Assembly: GCA_041389525.1 (NCBI GenBank)
Contig: JAWKRR010000012.1
Span: forward strand, 77,773 to 141,772
From: JACKFB01 sp041389525
GTDB taxonomy: Bacteria > Myxococcota_A > UBA9042 > PHBI01 > JACKFB01
Direction: 5' to 3'
Length of the DNA: 64,000 nucleotides
Shown: positions 47,127 to 56,585 of the stretch, piece after piece
Numbering within the stretch: position 1 is the stretch's first letter
Layout: each line of letters opens with the position of its first letter
The notes under the pieces: model-generated
Databases searched by the model: none
What the model was told of the DNA's origin: nothing
Seen by the model: the letters and a program-made list of their open reading frames with translations, nothing else
Program-made: the position numbers and the translations under genes

Positions 47127-48968
47127 TCAGTCTGTTTTCAAGATCGCCAAGAACGCGGCCTGGGGGATCTCGACGTTGCCGACCTGCTTCATGCGGCGCT
47201 TGCCGGCCTTCTGCTTCTCCAGGAGCTTGCGCTTTCGGCTGATGTCGCCGCCGTAGCACTTGGCCGTCACGTTCTTTCGGAAGGCGCGCACGGTCTCGCG
47301 GGCGATGACCTTGCCGCCGATGGCCGCCTGGATGGCGACCTCGAACTGCTGGCGCGGGATGATCTCTTGGAGCTTCGCGCAGAGGTCGCGGCCGCGCTTC
47401 TCGGCCCGGTCGCGGTGGACGATGAGCGCGAGGGCGTCGACGCGGTCGCCGTTGACCATGATGTCGACCTTGACGAGGCGGTCGGCCTTGAAGCCCTTCA
47501 GCTCGTAGTCCAGCGAGCCGTAGCCGCGGGTGACGGTCTTCAGGCGGTCGAAGAAGTCGAGGATGATCTCCGACAGCGGGATCTCGTAGGCGATGATGAC
47601 GCGGTTGGCGCCCAGGTAGCTCATGTTCTGCTGCACGCCGCGGCGGTCTTCGCACAGCGAGAGCACGGCCCCCACGTACTCCTGCGGGATGTGGATGGTG
47701 GCCTTGCACATGGGCTCTTCGATGATCGAGATCTCGCCGGGCTCAGGCAGATGCTTGGGGTTTTCGACCGTGACCACGGTCCCGTCGAGGCGGGTGACGC
47801 GATAGACCACCGAGGGGGCGGTGGTGATGAGGTCGAGGTTGAACTCGCGCTCCAGCCGCTCCTGGATGATCTCCATGTGGAGCAGGCCGAGGAAGCCCAC
47901 GCGGAAGCCGAAGCCCAGCGCGGTCGAGGTCTCCGGCTCCCACGCGATGGCCGCGTCGTTGAGGGAGAGCTTCTCCAGCGCGTCGCGCAGGTTCTCGTAG
48001 TCGGAGCCGTCGATGGGGAAGATGCCCGAGTAGACCATCTGCTGAGCGGGCTTGAAGCCCGGCAGCGCCGACGCGGCAGGCTTCTTCGCGTCGGTCACCG
48101 TGTCGCCGACGCGGGCGGCGCGGATGTCCTTGATGCCGCAGATCAGGTAGCCCACCTCGCCGGCGACCAGCTCCTGGCACGGCGTCATCTCCGGGCTCAT
48201 CACGCCGATCTCCAGCGCCTCGTACTCCGCACCCGTCGCCATCATGCGGATGCGCGTGCCCTTCTTCAGGGTGCCCTCGACCAGCCGCATCATCACGACC
48301 ACGCCGCGGTAGGCGTCGTACCAGCTGTCAAAAACCAAGGCGCGAGCTGGCGAATCGCGCTTTCCAGCCGGCGGCGGTAGGCGCTTGACGATGGCCTCGA
48401 GCACGTCGGGCACGCCGAGGCCCGATTTAGCCGACACGTGGCAGGCGTGGGTGGTGTCCAGGCCGATGCCGTCCTCGATCTCCTGGCTCACGCGGTCCAC
48501 GTCGGCCGCCGGCAGATCGATCTTGTTGAGCACGACGATGAGCTCGAGGTTCTCCTCCAGCGCCAGGTACACGTTGGCGAGGGTCTGCGCCTCGACTCCC
48601 TGCGACGCGTCGACGACCAGCAGCGCGCCCTCGCAGGCTTTGAGGCTGCGGGAGACCTCGTAGGTGAAGTCCACGTGGCCGGGCGTGTCGATGAGGTTGA
48701 GCTGGTAGGTCAGCCCGTCCTGGGCCTGGTAGACCAGCCGCGCGCTCTGGCTCTTGATGGTGATGCCGCGCTCGCGCTCAAGCTCCATCTTGTCGAGGAA
48801 CTGCGCCTTCTTCTCGCGGTCGCCCACCGTGCCCGTCACCTCGAGCAGGCGGTCGGCCAGCGTCGATTTTCCGTGGTCGATGTGCGCGATGATGCAGAAA
48901 TTCCGGATGCGCTCGCTGGGGAACTCGTGCCCGCCCGTGACCTTGCTGCCGCCGTGTTCGTTGCTCAT
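47127..48968 (-). CDS. lepA: Elongation factor 4 (LepA)
   Basis: A ribosomal GTPase of 613 residues, the usual length. The G-domain motifs are 'AHIDHGKSTL' (G1), 'RGITI' (G2), 'DTPGHVDF' (G3) and 'NKIDLP' (G4). The LepA-specific C-terminal domain is complete, with 'NVTAKCYGGDISRKRKLLEKQK' (cited as its start NVTAKCYGGDISRK) and 'GKRRMKQVGNVEIPQAAF'. The N-terminal Gly-rich 'MSNEHGGSKVTGG' extension is short. EF4 acts in translation initiation or back-translocation and is not essential in most bacteria. Confidence 0.95.
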   Translation of the reverse strand: MSNEHGGSKVTGGHEFPSERIRNFCIIAHIDHGKSTLADRLLEVTGTVGDREKKAQFLDKMELERERGITIKSQSARLVYQAQDGLTYQLNLIDTPGHVDFTYEVSRSLKACEGALLVVDASQGVEAQTLANVYLALEENLELIVVLNKIDLPAADVDRVSQEIEDGIGLDTTHACHVSAKSGLGVPDVLEAIVKRLPPPAGKRDSPARALVFDSWYDAYRGVVVMMRLVEGTLKKGTRIRMMATGAEYEALEIGVMSPEMTPCQELVAGEVGYLICGIKDIRAARVGDTVTDAKKPAASALPGFKPAQQMVYSGIFPIDGSDYENLRDALEKLSLNDAAIAWEPETSTALGFGFRVGFLGLLHMEIIQERLEREFNLDLITTAPSVVYRVTRLDGTVVTVENPKHLPEPGEISIIEEPMCKATIHIPQEYVGAVLSLCEDRRGVQQNMSYLGANRVIIAYEIPLSEIILDFFDRLKTVTRGYGSLDYELKGFKADRLVKVDIMVNGDRVDALALIVHRDRAEKRGRDLCAKLQEIIPRQQFEVAIQAAIGGKVIARETVRAFRKNVTAKCYGGDISRKRKLLEKQKAGKRRMKQVGNVEIPQAAFLAILKTD

Positions 48969-49232
48969 CAGAGTCTGCTGGTCGTCCCTTCAGGGCTCCG
49001 GCGCCACGACGGCTGAGCCGGCGCGCCCGCGGGAGCGGTGTATTCCGGCGAGACTACACACGAGCGGGCCCGGAGCGCTACGAAGACGCCGCCGCAGCGC
49101 GCGCCACGCCGGGTGGCCGGGACATGGGAGGCGCGGGACGACCCGGTGAGATTCGCAGCCCGCTCCGTCATTGGTGTTCTGCGGTGCGGAGCGTGCTAGA
49201 TTCCCGCCCACACTCGCGATATCGCAGGGCAC

Positions 49233-52200
49233 ATGACTCAGACTCTCTCGGGATTTCCGCTGCAGGAAGAGCTCTTCCGGAGTGAGCGGACCCTCGTCTA
49301 CCGGTCCGCTCAACCCGATACGGGGCGTCCGGTGATTCTCAAGGTGATCCGCGACCCGCGGCCACCGCGCGAGGAGGTGCTCTGGCTCAAGCGTGAGTAC
49401 GAGCTGCTCGGCCACCTGCGCGCGGTCGAGGGCGTCATCGAGGCGCTGGAGATCGGCAGCGACCGCGACCAGTGGTTCGTCGTGCTGGAGGACATGGGCG
49501 GGCGCTCGTTGGCCAGCATCGCCGACTCGCGGCCCATGCGCACCAGTGAGTTCCTGACCGTCGCGGTGCGCGTGGCGGCGACCCTCGCGCGGGTGCACGC
49601 CGCGGACGTGATTCACCGAGACATCAACCCGGCGAACATCCTCTTCAACCGCGGCACCGGGCAGGTGCGCCTCATCGACTTCGGCATCGCGACGCGGCTG
49701 TCGCGGGAGAGCGTGCGCTTCGAGAGCGCGACCGCCATGGAGGGCACGCTCGCCTACATCTCGCCCGAGCAGACGGGCCGGATGAACCGCTCGGTCGACC
49801 ACCGCACCGATCTCTACTCGCTGGGCGCGACGTTCCATCACCTGCTGACCGGCCGCCCGCCCTTCGAGACCGTCGATCCCGTCGGGCTCGTCCACGCGCA
49901 CATGGCGCGGGTCCCCACGCCCATCACGGAGCTGTCGCCGCAGGTCCCGGCGATCCTCTCCGCCATCGTCGAGAAGCTGCTCGCGAAGGCGCCGGAGGAC
50001 CGATACCAGTCCGCCGAGGGGCTGCGCGTCGACCTGGAAGACTGCCTGCGGCAAGAGCGCGAGACCGGTGTCATCGAGCCCTTCCCGCTGGACCGCTCGC
50101 ACACGCCGACGCGGCTGGTGCTGACCGACAAGCTCTACGGACGCGGCCCGGAGACCCAGAAGCTGCTCGAGGTCTTCGAGCGCGTCGCCGGAGGCCGGAC
50201 CGAGTTCGTGCTGGTCGCGGGCTACTCCGGCGTCGGCAAGTCGTCGCTGGTGCAGGAGCTCTACCGGCCCATCACCGCGCGCAACGGCTTCTTCGTCTCG
50301 GGCAAGTTCGACCAGTTTCAGCGCGACATCCCGTACGCGGTCGTCATCCAGGCCCTGCGCGATTTGACGAGGCAGATCCTCACAGAATCCGAGGTGCGGC
50401 TGAGCCGGTGGAAGGCGCAGCTGCTGGAGGCGCTGGGCCCGAACGCGCAGGTGCTCTGCGAGGTCATCCCGGAGCTCGAGCTGGTCCTCGGCCCGCAGGC
50501 GCCCGCCGTGGAGCTCTCGTCCGCGGAGGCGCGCAACCGACTGCAGCTGGTCTTCACGCGCTTCTTGCAGGTGTTTGCTCGGGCTGAGCACCCGCTGACG
50601 GTCTTCCTCGACGATCTGCAGTGGGTCGATCGCGGCTCGCTGCGCCTGCTGGAGAGCCTGCTGGCCGACGGCGAGGTCAAGCACCTGCTGGTCATCGGCG
50701 CCTACCGCGACAACGAGGTCGCCCCCGGCCACCCGCTGCTGCTCTGCTTGGACCGGCTCGCTCACGCGAATATCGGGACCGAGACGGTGCGCCTCGCGCC
50801 GCTCGAGGAGGCGCACGTCGTCGAGCTGCTGGCCGACGTCACCGCGCGGGAGCCCTCGGACGTGGGGCCGCTGGCGGGGCTGATCTTCGAGAAGACAGGC
50901 GGCAACCCGTTCTTCGTGCGCGAGTTCCTCAAGGAGCTGTACGCCGAAGACCTCGTGCGCCTGGACTCCGGCCGCTGGACCTGGGACCGCGAGGCGATCC
51001 GCGAGCGCGGCATCACCGACAACGTCGTCGAGATGATCAGCGCGCGCCTGCGCCACCTCTCGGCCGACACGCAGCGGATCCTGCAGGTCGCCGGGACCCT
51101 CGGCAACCGCTTCGACCTCGAGACCCTGGCCGTGGCGGACGCCCAGTCCGTGTCGGCGACGTGGAAGTCGCTGTGGCCGGCGGTCGAGGGCGGCTACCTC
51201 ATCGTCCTGAGCGACGCCTACAAGCTGCTGGGCGTGGAGCTGGAGGGCGACGACGAAGGGGTGGCGGTGCCGCTGCGCTTTGCCCACGACCGCGTGCAGC
51301 AGGCGGCACACGCGCTGGTGGACGACGAGGCGGTGAGGCGCGGGAGCTGGCAGATCGGCCAGCGGATCGCGGCGCGCTGGCCCGTGGATGTCTCGCCGGA
51401 GCGGCTCTTCGATATCGTCGGCCACCTCAACGCGGGGCGCTCGGCGGCGGGCTCGCAGGCTGAGCGGGACCGGCTGGCGGAGCTGAACCTGATGGCGGCT
51501 CGACGCGCGCGGACCGGCGCGGCGTTCTCGGCGGCGTACGCCCACGCCAAGCTCGGAGTCGAATTGCTCGGCGCGGACGGCGACACGCGCCGCTACGACC
51601 TCGCGATGCCCTTGCTGACCGAGTGCGTGGAGACGGCGTACCAGACCGCGGACTACGCAGGGATGGACCGCTGGTTCGCCCGGGCGCTGGCGAGCGCGAA
51701 GGACGTCCTCGACACCGCGTGGATCCACCAGATCAAGACCGAGGCGTTCAACGCCCAGGGCCGGCCGCTGGACGCGTTGGCGCACGCCCTGGACTACCTC
51801 GACGCGCTGGGCGTGACGTGCCCGCGCGATCCGAGCTTCGACGACGTGGTCGCCGAGATGGGGGCGGCGGCCGAGCTGATGGCCGGGCGCACGATGGACG
51901 ATCTCGAGCGGGCGCCCGACATGAGCGATCCTGCCGTGCGCATCGCGGTGGGGCTGATCTGCAAGATCTACAGCTCGGCCTACGTGGCGTCGCCCCTGGT
52001 CTTCGCCGTGATCACGCTGCGCCAGTTCCAGCTGGTGGTGCGGCACGGGAACTGCGCGGTCTCCGGCCTCAGCTACGCGGTGTATGGGCTCTTGATGGCC
52101 GGCTTGGCCAACGACGTGAAGTCCGCCTACGCCTTCGGCTCGCTGTCGAGTCGGATGCTGGACCGGCCCGACGCGCGGCGCTTCGAGGCCCAGGCGCTGC

Positions 52201-54707
52201 ACCTGTTCAACTGCCACACGCGCATGTGGCACGAGCACCTGCGGGAGTGCGCCGACGGCGAGCGCCGCGCGTATCAGGTGGGGCTCGAGACCGGCGAGAT
52301 GGAGTTCGGCAGCTACGGCGGGCACGTGGCCAGCAAGTACGCGTTCTTGCACGGCCACGAGCTGGAGCCCCTGGGCGCGGAGATGGCGCAGTACACGACC
52401 GCGATGCGGCGGTACCGCCAGGAGATCGCCTGCAACAGCCACCTGCCGTGGCACCAGGCGGTGCTGAACCTGACCAAGTTCACCCGCGAGCCGCACCGGC
52501 TCCGCGGCGACATCCTGGACGCCCGGGCGGCCCGGCCGGCGCTGGACGCCGTCAACGATCGCATGGCCATCAGCAACACGCTGACGGCCGAGCTGATCCT
52601 GTGCGTCATCTTCGAGCGCTTCCCGGAGGCCGTGGCGGCGGGCGGCGAGGGGAACGGGTTCCTCGACGCGGTGCTCAGCCAATTCAACCAGCCCGCGCAT
52701 ATGTTTTTCGATGCGCTGGCGCGGCTGAATCAGTGGCACCACGTGCCGGTCTCCGAGCAGCCTGCGCTGCGGGAGGCGGCCGAGGCTGCGCTGGCGACGC
52801 TCACCGGGTGGGCCGAGTCGGCCCCGGTGAACCTCGCGCAGAAGGTGGCGCTGCTGGAGGCGGAGCTGCTGTCCATCGACGGGCGCACCATGGAGGCGCG
52901 GGAGCGCTTCGACGAGGCGATCGAGCTGTGCCGGCGCCACGAGTTCGTGCTGGACGAGGCCATCGCGTCGGAGGCCGCGGCGCGGGCGTACCTGCGGCAG
53001 GGGCGGACGGTGGCGGCGCGGCACTACTTGCAGGACGCGCACGACTGCTACGCGAAGTGGGGCGCCAGCAGCAAGGTCAGCGCCATGGAGGCGGAGCACG
53101 TCACGCTGCGGCCGGCGGGGACCATCGGGGGGGCGCCGGTGATCACGCGCGGGTCGGTGGCGCGGACGCTGCAGCCGACCAGCTCGACGCGGCGCGGTGA
53201 GGCGCTGGACCTGGCGGCGCTGCTGCGCGCGGCCGAGGCGATCTCGTCGGAGGTGGTGCTGAGCAAGCTGCTGCGGCGGCTGCTGACCACGTTGATGGAG
53301 AGCGCTGGGGCCGCCCGCGCTGTGCTGGTGCTGTTGGAAGACGGGGTCGCGCGGGTCGAGGCGGAGGGCACGGCGGACGGAGAGGTGCAGGTGCTGATGG
53401 GCACCCCGCTGCTGGGCGAGGGCGGCCGCTCCACCCTGGTGCCAGAGACCTTCTACAACTACGCAGTGCGCAGCGGGGTGGCGGTCGTGGTCGACGACGC
53501 CAGCCACAACCAGCGCCACGCCATGGACCCCTACGTCGTCGAGCGGGGGACGCGGTCTGCCCTGTGCGTGCCGATCAAGAACCAGGGCCGCACCAAGGGC
53601 TGCGTGTACCTCGAGAACGACCAGGTCGCGGGCGCCTTCACGCCGGCGCGCACTGAGCTCGTCACGTTGCTGGCGGGGCAGATCGCCGTGTCGATCGACA
53701 ACGCCAGGCTCTACGCGAACCTGGAAGAGCGCGTGGCCCAGCGGACCGAGCAGCTCGAGGCGCGCAACGTCTTCATCCGCGAGGTCTTCGGCCGCTACAT
53801 GTCCGACGACGTCGTGGACACGCTGCTGGAGTCGCGGTCGGCGCTGCGGCTGGGCGGCGAGCGGCGGATCGCGACCCTGATGTTCACCGATCTGCGCGGC
53901 TTCACGGCGATGTGCGAGCGGCTGACGCCTGAGCGCACCGTGCGCACGCTGAACAACTACCTGTCGGTGATGACCGGCATCGTCCAGCGCCACGGCGGCA
54001 CCATCAACAACATCATGGGCGACGCGCTGCTGGTGGTCTTCGGGGCGCCGCTGTGGCGAGACGACCACGTGGACCGCGCGGTGGTCTGCGCCATCGAGAT
54101 GCAGCTCGCCATGGCCGAGGTCAACCAGAACAACGCCGCCGAAGGGTTGCCGGGCCTGACCATGGGCATCGGCATCCACACGGGCGAGGTGGTCGTCGGG
54201 AACATCGGCTCCGAGAAGCGAGCGAAATACAGCGTGATCGGCAGCCACGCGAACATCGCGTCGCGGGTCGAGACCACCGCGGCGGGCGGCGAGGTCTACA
54301 TCTCGGAGGCGACGCGCGGGGCGTCGACCCTGGGCCTGCGGGTGGCCGGCGAGCGGATGATTCACCCCAAGGGGATCGAGCAGCCGCTGGCGGTCTTTCG
54401 CGTGATGGGCATCGAGGGGCGGGACGACCTTCGGCTGCCTGACGCGGCCGGCGAGCGGGAGGCGCTGCCGGCGGCGCGCGCCGTCACGGTGCGGAAGGTC
54501 AACGGCAAGGAGGTCTCCAAGCAGACCATCGAGGCCGAGCTCCTGGCCACCGGGCCGCGCTCGGTCGAGCTGAGGCTGCCTGTCGCGCTGCCGGCGGGCA
54601 CGGACCTCGTGATGGAGTCGCCTGGCGGCCTCGTCTACGTGAAGGTCGCCACCGCGGGCGAGACCTCGGTCGCGATCGTCACCGGTGGCGACGTCACCGG
54701 CCTTTGA
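49233..54707 (+). CDS. Ser/Thr kinase-like, predicted ATPase, GAF and guanylate/adenylate cyclase hybrid
   Basis: A 1824-residue signalling protein. Residues 1-275 are a kinase domain with Lys37, the catalytic loop HRDINPAN (128-135) and DFG (149-151); the loop has Asn in place of the usual Lys, as in many proteins of this layout. Residues ~295-800 are a STAND-like ATPase with Walker A 'GYSGVGKSS' (Lys336) and 'VFLDDLQWVD'. A long helical region (about 800-1330) follows, then a GAF domain (~1340-1500), a coiled-coil and a class III cyclase. The cyclase has metal Asp1553 ('FTDLRGF') and Asp1597 ('MGDALLVVFG') and ends in 'YSVIGSHANIASRVE'. A short C-terminal domain ends it. It would make cAMP or cGMP in response to an unknown signal. 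It lies 60 bp upstream of the lipoxygenase gene. Confidence 0.9.
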   Translation: MTQTLSGFPLQEELFRSERTLVYRSAQPDTGRPVILKVIRDPRPPREEVLWLKREYELLGHLRAVEGVIEALEIGSDRDQWFVVLEDMGGRSLASIADSRPMRTSEFLTVAVRVAATLARVHAADVIHRDINPANILFNRGTGQVRLIDFGIATRLSRESVRFESATAMEGTLAYISPEQTGRMNRSVDHRTDLYSLGATFHHLLTGRPPFETVDPVGLVHAHMARVPTPITELSPQVPAILSAIVEKLLAKAPEDRYQSAEGLRVDLEDCLRQERETGVIEPFPLDRSHTPTRLVLTDKLYGRGPETQKLLEVFERVAGGRTEFVLVAGYSGVGKSSLVQELYRPITARNGFFVSGKFDQFQRDIPYAVVIQALRDLTRQILTESEVRLSRWKAQLLEALGPNAQVLCEVIPELELVLGPQAPAVELSSAEARNRLQLVFTRFLQVFARAEHPLTVFLDDLQWVDRGSLRLLESLLADGEVKHLLVIGAYRDNEVAPGHPLLLCLDRLAHANIGTETVRLAPLEEAHVVELLADVTAREPSDVGPLAGLIFEKTGGNPFFVREFLKELYAEDLVRLDSGRWTWDREAIRERGITDNVVEMISARLRHLSADTQRILQVAGTLGNRFDLETLAVADAQSVSATWKSLWPAVEGGYLIVLSDAYKLLGVELEGDDEGVAVPLRFAHDRVQQAAHALVDDEAVRRGSWQIGQRIAARWPVDVSPERLFDIVGHLNAGRSAAGSQAERDRLAELNLMAARRARTGAAFSAAYAHAKLGVELLGADGDTRRYDLAMPLLTECVETAYQTADYAGMDRWFARALASAKDVLDTAWIHQIKTEAFNAQGRPLDALAHALDYLDALGVTCPRDPSFDDVVAEMGAAAELMAGRTMDDLERAPDMSDPAVRIAVGLICKIYSSAYVASPLVFAVITLRQFQLVVRHGNCAVSGLSYAVYGLLMAGLANDVKSAYAFGSLSSRMLDRPDARRFEAQALHLFNCHTRMWHEHLRECADGERRAYQVGLETGEMEFGSYGGHVASKYAFLHGHELEPLGAEMAQYTTAMRRYRQEIACNSHLPWHQAVLNLTKFTREPHRLRGDILDARAARPALDAVNDRMAISNTLTAELILCVIFERFPEAVAAGGEGNGFLDAVLSQFNQPAHMFFDALARLNQWHHVPVSEQPALREAAEAALATLTGWAESAPVNLAQKVALLEAELLSIDGRTMEARERFDEAIELCRRHEFVLDEAIASEAAARAYLRQGRTVAARHYLQDAHDCYAKWGASSKVSAMEAEHVTLRPAGTIGGAPVITRGSVARTLQPTSSTRRGEALDLAALLRAAEAISSEVVLSKLLRRLLTTLMESAGAARAVLVLLEDGVARVEAEGTADGEVQVLMGTPLLGEGGRSTLVPETFYNYAVRSGVAVVVDDASHNQRHAMDPYVVERGTRSALCVPIKNQGRTKGCVYLENDQVAGAFTPARTELVTLLAGQIAVSIDNARLYANLEERVAQRTEQLEARNVFIREVFGRYMSDDVVDTLLESRSALRLGGERRIATLMFTDLRGFTAMCERLTPERTVRTLNNYLSVMTGIVQRHGGTINNIMGDALLVVFGAPLWRDDHVDRAVVCAIEMQLAMAEVNQNNAAEGLPGLTMGIGIHTGEVVVGNIGSEKRAKYSVIGSHANIASRVETTAAGGEVYISEATRGASTLGLRVAGERMIHPKGIEQPLAVFRVMGIEGRDDLRLPDAAGEREALPAARAVTVRKVNGKEVSKQTIEAELLATGPRSVELRLPVALPAGTDLVMESPGGLVYVKVATAGETSVAIVTGGDVTGL

Positions 54708-54767
54708 CGGGCCGCGGGCGCCGTCGGCGTGGTCGGAGCAGGACGCCCGCGATGAGCTGGTGAGCGA

Positions 54768-56420
54768 GTGAACACCCGGACCCACAAGCACTGGCGTCGT
54801 TGCGCGCGGTGGCTGCTGCGCGCTCGCCGAGCGGCCACGTTCTTCGCGGGCTGGCCTGATTTCCGTCGCCCGCCGCCGGTGCGCGTGGAGCCTCCGGACC
54901 AGCCGTCGCCACGGCGAAGCTCCGAGCGCGCCGCCCTTCGCAGCGAGTATCCGCTGGTCAGCGGCGCAGACGCCCTGGGGCTGGCCACGGCGTGGGGACA
55001 CCGCACGGTCGCCAAGGAGAGCCGGCCGGGTCGCGAAGACTACCCGCTGACGACGACGATCCCGAAGTACTGCGTGCTGATGGCGCTGACGGTGGACATC
55101 CCCGACGACGGCGCGACCTGGGCCTCGGTCGGCGAGCTGGACCGCGCGCTCGGCAAGTTGGGGCTACCCGCGATCAAAGCCGCCTGGGAGCGAGACCCCG
55201 ACGCCACCTTCGCCGAGCTGCGGGTCTCGGGCCCAAACCCGATGTTCTTGCGCCGCTATGACACGGCCGCGGCCCTCGCCGCCGACGGCCTCGAGACGCC
55301 AGTGCCCGACGGCTGCTACGCGGTGGCCTACGACCGCCTCTTCTCGGGAGTGCACGGCGCGTCAGCGGAGCAGCGCCGCTTTTTCTCAGCCGCCATCGCA
55401 GTGTTCGAGCGAGACGGCGACCGCCTCCGCCCCACCGGCATCCAGCTTCGCCGCGCGGGCGGCGAGGCCGCCTGGTTCCCCGCCGACGGCTCCTGGGCGT
55501 GGCGGCTGGCGATGATGCACTTCAACAGCTGCGACTTTCTGGCTCACGAGCTGCTCGCCCACTTCTCGTGGACCCACGTCATCGCTGAGAAGTTCCTGCT
55601 CGCCACGGCGCGCAACCTCACGTGGCGTCACCCCCTGCGGCGTCTGCTCGCGCCGCACATGGCCAACACGCTGAACAACAACAACAACGCCACCCCGGTG
55701 CTCATCCGGCGCGGCGGCCTCTTCGACGCGGTGTTCGGCGCGGGCGAGCGGGGCAAGCTGGTGGGGCTGTCCCGCGGTGAGGCCGCGTGGAGCTTCGACA
55801 AGATGGTGCCCGCCCGGCACATCGAGGAGCGCGGGCTGACCGACCTGCCGCACTATCCCTACCGCGACGCGGCGCTGAAGCTGTGGGCGGTCGTCGAGGA
55901 GATGGTCACCGAGTACGTCGAGCACTGGTACGACTCCGACGAGCGGGTGCTGCGCGACGAAGAGACCCAGGCCTGGGCCGCCGAGCTGCGCACCTTCGCC
56001 GGGCCCACCGTCCCCGCGGTGCAAGGCCGCGCCTCGCTGATCGTGGTGCTCAGCGCCGCCATCTTCAACGTCCTGCAGCACGGCTTCGTCAACCTGTTGC
56101 AGTACGACGCCCTCGGCTACCCGCCGGTCTACCCGGTCAACGTCCGCGTCGACGTCCCCGACGACCCGGCGGCGGTCACCGAGCAGACCCTCATCGACGC
56201 GCTGCCGACGGTCTACGAGTCCCTGAGCACCATCCGCGCCACCTACGGCTTCTCCATCCAGTACGGCCGCATGGGCGCCCACATCACGCGCTTTCACCGC
56301 GGGAAGTCCGGCGCGATCATGCGCCGCTTCGTGGGCCGCCTCAACGAGCTCGCCCGCGCCGCCCCCGCCGCCTATCCCCCCGCGAACCCTGCGCGAATCG
56401 GGAACAGCGTCGACGCCTGA
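54768..56420 (+). CDS. Lipoxygenase-family protein (LOX-A)
   Basis: A 550-residue protein with the lipoxygenase catalytic core. The iron site shows His260 and His265 in 'FLAHELLAHFSWTH', followed by 'HPLRRLLAPHMANTLNNNNNA'-type sequence, and His438/Asn442 in 'LQHGFVNLLQYD'. 'GPNPMFLRRYD' is the family motif before the iron ligands. Lipoxygenases add O2 to polyunsaturated fatty acids to give hydroperoxides. The C-terminal residue, normally an Ile whose carboxylate binds iron, is Ala (end 'IGNSVDA'). No PLAT domain or signal peptide is evident; the basic N terminus (RRCARWLLRARRA) could bind membrane. GTG 54768 was taken as start, with a weak ribosome site. Confidence 0.85.
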   Translation: MNTRTHKHWRRCARWLLRARRAATFFAGWPDFRRPPPVRVEPPDQPSPRRSSERAALRSEYPLVSGADALGLATAWGHRTVAKESRPGREDYPLTTTIPKYCVLMALTVDIPDDGATWASVGELDRALGKLGLPAIKAAWERDPDATFAELRVSGPNPMFLRRYDTAAALAADGLETPVPDGCYAVAYDRLFSGVHGASAEQRRFFSAAIAVFERDGDRLRPTGIQLRRAGGEAAWFPADGSWAWRLAMMHFNSCDFLAHELLAHFSWTHVIAEKFLLATARNLTWRHPLRRLLAPHMANTLNNNNNATPVLIRRGGLFDAVFGAGERGKLVGLSRGEAAWSFDKMVPARHIEERGLTDLPHYPYRDAALKLWAVVEEMVTEYVEHWYDSDERVLRDEETQAWAAELRTFAGPTVPAVQGRASLIVVLSAAIFNVLQHGFVNLLQYDALGYPPVYPVNVRVDVPDDPAAVTEQTLIDALPTVYESLSTIRATYGFSIQYGRMGAHITRFHRGKSGAIMRRFVGRLNELARAAPAAYPPANPARIGNSVDA

Positions 56421-56540
56421 GCCTGGCCGGCCGGGTGGACTACGTCGGCCGGGCAATCACCACGGCAAACACTCAACCCCGCCGCCCTCTCTGCCCACGG
56501 GCCGACCTAAGTCCACGCCGCGACCACCCCCGGTGCCGGT

Positions 56541-56575
56541 GCCGGCGCACGCGTCCCGGGGGCGCGTGCGCCGGC
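56541..56575. terminator. Strong bidirectional terminator-like hairpin
   Basis: A perfect 13-bp stem (GCCGGCGCACGCG pairing with CGCGTGCGCCGGC) with a 9-nt loop sits between the convergent LOX-A gene and the FG-GAP lectin gene. It could end transcription from either side. There is no flanking T-run on either strand. Confidence 0.65.
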
Positions 56576-56585
56576 CTCTGGGCGA

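Noticed and set aside
48990..55001. A 2003-codon open frame antisense to the kinase-cyclase gene
   Set aside because: It mirrors the real gene in a stop-poor high-GC frame, is full of Arg/Asp/His/Val runs and has no domain; the plus-strand protein has clear catalytic motifs.
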